Shown piece after piece: positions 59,611 to 64,000 of a DNA stretch of 64,000 nt (positions are counted from its first letter, which is position 1; every line of letters begins with the position of its first letter). The position numbers and the translations under genes were made by a program. The notes beneath the pieces are model-generated. The model had not been told where the DNA came from and did no database searches. It was given only the letters and a program-made list of their open reading frames with translations. This DNA comes from an uncultured Dehalococcoidia bacterium (GTDB lineage: Bacteria > Chloroflexota > Dehalococcoidia > Lucifugimonadales > Lucifugimonadaceae): the NCBI GenBank assembly GCA_958295935.1, contig OY282385.1:2149545-2213544 (forward strand), written 5' to 3'.

Positions 59611-60912
59611 TCACGCCGAGCCGGATTCGCCGGCGCGGGGAGTTCCCTCAGCCCCGCCTTCCAACCGTTCAGAGCGGCGTTTCGACAACAGAAGCGCCGC
59701 TATGCCCAGCGCGAATGCCCCGGAAATAATCCCGAACGGAACCTGATAACCCCCCGTAACGTCGAACAACGCCCCCACTATCAGCGGCCCCGAAGTCAGC
59801 GAAATAACCATGGACATGTTCACCATACCCATGATCGACCCGAACTCGCGCAGACCAAAGGACTCGCTCACTAGAAGTACTATCAGAGCCCCCAGACCGC
59901 CAAATCCCAGCCCATACACGAAATGCGCTGCCCACACCATGCCAGGAGCATCCCCCCCGGGCATGACCATCATAACCACCCCCACCATCTGAAGACCTAC
60001 CGAAATGGCCGTTGCATTGCGCGCACCGATAGACTCGCTCAGACGCCCAAATACCAGCTTGGACCCAACAGCCATAGCAGCCACCATCGTCAGAGCGCCC
60101 ACGGCAACCGCCTTGCTGTACCCCTCGTGCTCCAGATGAGACGGAATCTGCGTCAGAATGCCCGAATACGTGAAATTCGCCGCAGTAAGCCCAAAAGCGA
60201 TCAGATAGAAATCCTTCGACCGTAGAGCCTCCCGCAGCGTCAGGCCCGACTCCAACACCGCCTCACCCCCGCTCGAAAGCAGTTCAACCCGCCCGGAACG
60301 ACGCGCCTCCGCCTCCATCTCATCCGGTCCGTCGCGGACGACCACCAACGCCGCAACACACACCACGGCCATGATTATCCCGAAAGCCAGGAAGGCCCAC
60401 TCCCAACCCGCTCCCGCTATCAGAAGCGTCGCAAGAGACACCGTCGCCAAACCGCCGAAATTGTTGCCGGATATAACCACGCCCATCATCCGGCCCTGGG
60501 TCTTGGGAAACCACAACCCCACCATCTTCCCCGCCGGCAGCACCGTTACCCCGGGAAGACCCGCGAATGCAAGCGCGTTGAACAGGTACCAGTGCCACAG
60601 GTCGCTGACGAGAGGCCGCATGGCAAACCCCGCCGAAATCAGCACGAGCGAAAATACCATCACAGGACGCACGCCATACCGATCCATGAGCCGCCCAGCA
60701 ACAGGAGTCATCAGACCAGAGGAAATGAACCCGAAAGACAGAGCAGCGTTGAACTCCGTTCTGTTCCAGCCAAAACGAGACTCCATCGGCTCAGCAAACA
60801 GACCAAAGGAATACTGCGTCATCCCTACCGTCATCCCGCCGGAGAGAAACATCACCCAAGCTATGTGCCAGCCCAGGTAAATCCGGTTCGGCCCAACAAC
60901 GCGAGGTAACAT
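59611..60912 (-). CDS. MFS transporter, copy 2
   Basis: About 433 residues, highly similar to copy 1 through helices and loops; stretches such as MESRFGWNRTEFNAALSFGF are identical. Differences are spread evenly, and it has a longer C-terminal tail (SERLEGGAEGTPRAGESGSA). It may carry a related substrate. The ATG at 60912 follows AGGGCGG; a TTG at 60939 is the alternative. The nitroreductase-fold gene lies 32 bases upstream, so the two may be co-transcribed, as copy 1 was before its upstream gene was cut. Confidence 0.88.
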   Translation of the reverse strand: MLPRVVGPNRIYLGWHIAWVMFLSGGMTVGMTQYSFGLFAEPMESRFGWNRTEFNAALSFGFISSGLMTPVAGRLMDRYGVRPVMVFSLVLISAGFAMRPLVSDLWHWYLFNALAFAGLPGVTVLPAGKMVGLWFPKTQGRMMGVVISGNNFGGLATVSLATLLIAGAGWEWAFLAFGIIMAVVCVAALVVVRDGPDEMEAEARRSGRVELLSSGGEAVLESGLTLREALRSKDFYLIAFGLTAANFTYSGILTQIPSHLEHEGYSKAVAVGALTMVAAMAVGSKLVFGRLSESIGARNATAISVGLQMVGVVMMVMPGGDAPGMVWAAHFVYGLGFGGLGALIVLLVSESFGLREFGSIMGMVNMSMVISLTSGPLIVGALFDVTGGYQVPFGIISGAFALGIAALLLSKRRSERLEGGAEGTPRAGESGSA

Positions 60913-60943
60913 CCGCCCTATGGAAAACGGTGCAAACAACGGA

Positions 60944-61324
60944 TCAAACGCAGTTCATCAACACAAACTTGATCTCTATCAGCGGACTTTCCGAAACCCA
61001 CGCCTCCAACTCATCAGCCCTCGCCCCCTCGGCGAAACGGTCGAAACCTGAAATCACCGCACGCCTCTCATCCACGTCACGGATGAGAACGCCCACCGCT
61101 TCCAGGTCCGCCTCCACAGATTCCTTCAGATGGAACACTAGGCGAGGATTGGCCATGATGTTCGCCTGCCAATCCCGCTTGCCAGGCGAGCCGCTCAGAA
61201 AATATCTGCCGCCGGACCGGTAGAACCAGGTCTCGAATCGCCTGACAAGGCCGGACCTGCGCCCGGTCGTCGTTACATCGATAGTTCTGTCCCGATCAAG
61301 CGCCAACTGCACTCGCCGATCCAT
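60944..61324 (-). CDS. Nitroreductase-fold (DDN-like, F420-binding) protein
   Basis: 126 residues. TTTGRRSGLVRRFETWFYR and ANPRLVFHLKES are the pattern of the deazaflavin-dependent nitroreductase/F420H2-quinone reductase family, a split barrel. GGRYFLSGSPGKRDWQANI is also typical. If so it uses F420, which fits Chloroflexota and Actinomycetota. The ATG at 61324 has GGGAG 8 bases before it. It precedes the MFS copy on the same strand. Confidence 0.82.
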   Translation of the reverse strand: MDRRVQLALDRDRTIDVTTTGRRSGLVRRFETWFYRSGGRYFLSGSPGKRDWQANIMANPRLVFHLKESVEADLEAVGVLIRDVDERRAVISGFDRFAEGARADELEAWVSESPLIEIKFVLMNCV

Positions 61325-61438
61325 CAACGTCACTCCCTCAGGGCCGTGTATACTCGCCGCTCTCTTATATCCAGCACATTAGCACGATCACCGGCCCGTC
61401 TTGCCGCACGAGACAAGCCCTTCAGACTGGAGTCACAC

Positions 61439-62404
61439 GTGACCGACTCACCTGCCGCCGTATCCTCCGAAACCGGATTCGAACCCGTCCCCTATTGGGC
61501 GAAGATCCCCATGGGCGTCACCTTTAGGGGAGACGCCACCTCCGTCGCTACGGATTCCCAAGACAACGTATACGTCTTCAACCGGGGAACCCACCCAGTC
61601 GCAGTGTTCGACAGTAATGGAAACTTCCTGGAAGGATGGGGACAGGGAGAATTCGACAGGCCCCACGGCATAGCCATCGATGAACACGATGACCTCTACT
61701 TCGTCGACGACGGAGGGCACTTCGTACAGAAGCGCACCCGCGAAGGGAACGTACTCTTCACCATCGGAGATCGGGGAAACCCGGCCCCATGGCAGGGCGG
61801 AGGCATGTTCAACCGACCCACCGGCGTATGCATCGATCCAACCAACGGAGACTTCTTCGTCTCAGACGGCTACGGCAACTCACGGGTCCACAAATTCGAT
61901 GCCGACGGAAAACACCTGAAATCATGGGGCGAACCCGGAAGCGAACCCGGACAGTTCAGCCTCCCCCACAACATTTCCATGTCAGGCACGGATCGAGTCG
62001 TAGTATGCGACCGAGAAAACTTCCGCGTACAAGTATTCACCACAGACGGAGAATTCATAGAACAGTGGCACGTACACCATCCCATGTCCGTATGCCAGGG
62101 CAGGGCAGAAGACAACAACCTGTACGTCGGAGAAATGGGCCCGCCCCCCGTGCAGGACGGCGTACCGGGACTTGGACTAAGAGTCTCCATATGGAACCCC
62201 GAAGGCCGGATGATCAACCAATTCGGACGCGGCACCATGGGCGAAGAACACGACCAGTTCATCGCACCCCACGGCATAGCCACCGACTCCCAGGGCAACG
62301 TCTATGTCGCTGAGGTCTCCTGGACGGCCCACTACTCGAAAGGCAAGACCCCCCCGGCAGGAGAGGTCGTCAGCCTGCGCAAGTGGCGGCGAACCGCCGG
62401 GTAG
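61439..62404 (+). CDS. NHL-repeat beta-propeller protein
   Basis: 321 residues in about six NHL blades. Repeated segments have the form DSQDNVYVFNRGTHPVAVFD, FDRPHGIAIDEHDDLYFVDD and FNRPTGVCIDPTNGDFFVSD. The match is to peptidyl-alpha-hydroxyglycine amidating lyase-like propellers of bacteria, whose substrates are unknown. No signal peptide. The GTG at 61439 has GGAG 6 bases upstream; a longer GTG-started frame exists. The split-barrel gene begins 12 bases after the stop, so they form one transcript. Confidence 0.85.
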   Translation: MTDSPAAVSSETGFEPVPYWAKIPMGVTFRGDATSVATDSQDNVYVFNRGTHPVAVFDSNGNFLEGWGQGEFDRPHGIAIDEHDDLYFVDDGGHFVQKRTREGNVLFTIGDRGNPAPWQGGGMFNRPTGVCIDPTNGDFFVSDGYGNSRVHKFDADGKHLKSWGEPGSEPGQFSLPHNISMSGTDRVVVCDRENFRVQVFTTDGEFIEQWHVHHPMSVCQGRAEDNNLYVGEMGPPPVQDGVPGLGLRVSIWNPEGRMINQFGRGTMGEEHDQFIAPHGIATDSQGNVYVAEVSWTAHYSKGKTPPAGEVVSLRKWRRTAG

Positions 62405-62415
62405 GCTGCACGCAA

Positions 62416-62883
62416 ATGGCAGCATCACGAGGACTGACTGCAAAAGAAATCGACGCTCTCCTCGCAAAGCCCATCGTAGCCCGCCTCGCCACCGTCAGCC
62501 CAGACGGCTCCCCGTACGTCGTCCCCGTATGGCAACAGTGGGACGGCAAGGCCATGTGGATCATCCCCAGAGAACGTTCCGCCTTCGTGGAGCACGTCCG
62601 ACTCGAACCCAGAGTCTGCGTATCATGCGCCGACGACGGGCCGGGTCACTCTAGGGTGACCATACAAGGCGAGGCGCAGATCGTCGAAGGCCCTGTCGGA
62701 ATGTCCGGCAAAATGCTCGAAATCGCCAACGAAATGGCCCGCAGGCACCTCGGCCCGGACGGCCCCGCCTATCTAGCACACACCGCCGACAGGCCGCGCT
62801 ACCTGCTAAAGATCAACCCCGAACGCATAACCTCATGGCGCGGCGGAGAATGGCACCCCCGCTACTTCTCCCCCAAACCCTGA
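62416..62883 (+). CDS. Pyridoxamine 5'-phosphate oxidase-like split-barrel protein
   Basis: 155 residues. IVARLATVSPDGSPYVVPVW is the flavin-binding opening of PNPOx-like proteins, and GPGHSRVTIQGEAQIVEG and DRPRYLLKINPERITSWRGG complete the fold. Members bind FMN, F420 or heme and reduce small molecules. The ATG at 62416 gives the normal length. It is downstream of the NHL propeller and meets the DinB-like gene tail to tail, with a 22-base overlap. Confidence 0.86.
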   Translation: MAASRGLTAKEIDALLAKPIVARLATVSPDGSPYVVPVWQQWDGKAMWIIPRERSAFVEHVRLEPRVCVSCADDGPGHSRVTIQGEAQIVEGPVGMSGKMLEIANEMARRHLGPDGPAYLAHTADRPRYLLKINPERITSWRGGEWHPRYFSPKP

Positions 62884-63377
62884 CTCAACCGTATCCCCGG
62901 CTTCTCAGCTGCACGGACCCGCCGCCCCTTGAGCCAGGCGCGAATATGCGTACCGTGCTCCTGGTAATGCAACACCGTCCCCTCGTCAATGCGGCGTCGA
63001 ATCTCCGAGCCGTAATCGAACAGATGCCCAGGAGCCGAAACCAGAGCCTTCTTCAAGGCATGGTGCGTCTGCTCGAAATCCGCCATCACCTCGCGCACCG
63101 CCTTCTCAACTTCAACCTGATCCTCACCCTCGGCAGCCGCACGAGCGCGGCCCGACGTGACCTCGCACAGCAGCGACGCATCGCGCAACGTGACGTGACT
63201 GATGACGTCCTTCACTGACAACTCTCCAAGAACACCCGGAGTGTCCATCTCACGACCCGTAAGCAAAGAAAGCGTACCTTGCAGATCGCGCCACGAATCC
63301 TCGACCGCGGCCAGAACCAGCGTCTGTACGTCGGGCGGCGTCCTTCTCTTCTGCAAGCTCTCTCCCGGCAGGCGCAA
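62862..63377 (-). CDS. DinB/maleylpyruvate isomerase-like four-helix protein
   Basis: 171 residues, all helix. LAAVEDSWRDLQGTLSLLTG, GVLGELSVKDVISHVTLRD and THHALKKALVSAPGHLFD resemble the DinB/MDMPI family, in which three histidines bind a metal; His candidates lie at SHVT, THHA and THIR. Many members are thiol-dependent S-transferases, but the role here is unknown. A TTG start at 63377 has no good ribosome site. The 3' end overlaps the split-barrel gene on the other strand. Confidence 0.72.
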   Translation of the reverse strand: MRLPGESLQKRRTPPDVQTLVLAAVEDSWRDLQGTLSLLTGREMDTPGVLGELSVKDVISHVTLRDASLLCEVTSGRARAAAEGEDQVEVEKAVREVMADFEQTHHALKKALVSAPGHLFDYGSEIRRRIDEGTVLHYQEHGTHIRAWLKGRRVRAAEKPGIRLSQGLGEK

Positions 63378-63478
63378 CAGCGCCGTTTGACACAGATCAA
63401 CGGATCGGTAAGTCTAGCCTCTCTCTACCAGCCCTGAGAACCCGCCAGAGACAACCCGGCGAGCCAAACATCGGCAAG

Positions 63479-64000
63479 ATGCACGATCAAGATAGATTCC
63501 GCCTGAAGTGCCTCGAATGCTGCCTTCCCCGCGAGCCAACCGTTCGCCTGCTGCGCTGCCCCGTATGCCGCGGCCTGTTCGATATCCACTACCAACACCC
63601 GCCCGACGGTCTAACCCCGAGACTGCCTCTGCGCAATCCCGCAAAGCAACTCTCCCTAGGCGAAGGCTCCACGCCGCTCATCCGGCTTGAACGAACCGCA
63701 CGCAAACTGAACTTGGCGAGCCTATACGCCAAACTGGAATTCGTATCGCCCACCGGCTCGTTCAAGGACAGAGGAAGCTCCCTACTCATTTCGGCAGCCC
63801 GCGAAGAGGCCGTCGATGAGTTTGTCGAAGACTCCTCCGGCAACGCCGGAGCATCCATGTCCGCATACGCCGCGGCAGCAGGAATCGCAGCCCGCGTATT
63901 CGCCCCCGCCGCAGCCGCAAAGGGCAAGCTCGACCAGATAGCCTTCTTCGGGTCGAGCCTCCACGCCATCGAAGGCCCGCGCCAGGCCGCCGCCGATGCC
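63479..64000 (+). CDS. thrC: Threonine synthase (partial, cut by window end)
   Basis: 174 residues are present; the frame is open to the end. An N-terminal zinc-ribbon-like part has CLECC and CPVC. LSLGEGSTPLIRLERTA is the usual threonine synthase opening, and the PLP Lys lies in SPTGSFKDRG. VEDSSGNAGASMSAYAAAAG is the phosphate-binding loop. It converts O-phosphohomoserine to threonine. The Cys-bearing start is typical of the longer type in Chloroflexota and archaea. The ATG at 63479 follows CGGCAAG. Confidence 0.88.
   Translation, partial: MHDQDRFRLKCLECCLPREPTVRLLRCPVCRGLFDIHYQHPPDGLTPRLPLRNPAKQLSLGEGSTPLIRLERTARKLNLASLYAKLEFVSPTGSFKDRGSSLLISAAREEAVDEFVEDSSGNAGASMSAYAAAAGIAARVFAPAAAAKGKLDQIAFFGSSLHAIEGPRQAAADA

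Noticed and set aside
59480-59746. Plus-strand frame between the two MFS genes
   Set aside because: It covers the antisense of a copied gene fragment and of the MFS end; no support as a gene.

Overview
The window reads as a bacterial chromosome segment that is GC-rich and monoderm-like. It carries a sortase, heme A synthesis genes, and many genes for marine-type catabolism of sugar acids and other oxidised organics: two mandelate racemase/enolase-superfamily enzymes, a class III CoA-transferase, form II CoxSLM, a thiamine-diphosphate enzyme, HpcH/HpaI aldolase, an F420-type nitroreductase fold and two sugar-acid-type MFS carriers. My best guess is a Chloroflexota lineage, of the SAR202/Dehalococcoidia sort. 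This is inference from gene content; no rRNA or tRNA gene was seen. The plus strand is strikingly rich in C and A. Plus-strand genes therefore use CTC, GGA, GCA and ATA codons, while minus-strand genes use TTG, GGT, GTT and GCG.

Layout. 0-7 kb: fused spermidine synthase-like protein, MMPL exporter with TetR, and a CinA-like/NMN-adenylyltransferase-like fusion. 7-19 kb: sulfatase, amidohydrolase, FtsZ, CoA-transferase, MaoC, penicillin acylase, methyltransferase, 2-hydroxyacid dehydrogenase. 19-28 kb: infC-rpmI-rpmI'-rplT with a duplicated L35 gene and an AUA start for infC, then an alpha/beta hydrolase, cyoE, ctaA, sortase, a zinc-ribbon protein and tsaD. 28-37 kb: a PH-like membrane protein, a DUF2851 protein, an aldolase, a peptide-type binding lipoprotein, an enolase-superfamily enzyme, XdhC and a MobA-like protein. 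37-45 kb: a ThDP enzyme, a Doc toxin-antitoxin pair, and coxSLM with divergent coxG. 45-64 kb: AIM24-like, VOC, RidA, GH32, fumarase, a ProVWX-type transporter with two binding proteins, a galactonate-dehydratase-like enzyme, a TIM-barrel isomerase, a tandem MFS duplication, an NHL propeller, flavin/F420 split-barrel proteins, and a threonine synthase cut by the window end.

The most unusual content is the repeats. Two families fill most gaps from 1 to about 40 kb. One is a REP-like palindrome (5' GTAG foot, then roughly 9-bp arms around a GT or GC loop). The other is a short module ending in GCTAGAAAA or GCTAAAAA, often with a small GC hairpin before it. The second module sits directly on gene boundaries: it lies just before the start codons of at least seven genes and supplies or abuts the stop codons of several others. 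Its local text differs from locus to locus, but the core stays. Arrays have duplicated gene edges (a ctaA/cyoE junction in three copies, 3' ends of a methyltransferase and a PH-like gene, start regions of several genes), one whole gene (rpmI), and have entered reading frames (60-bp units in the hydrolase, a REP in the sulfatase, a REP in a signal peptide). The right third of the window has few of these repeats.
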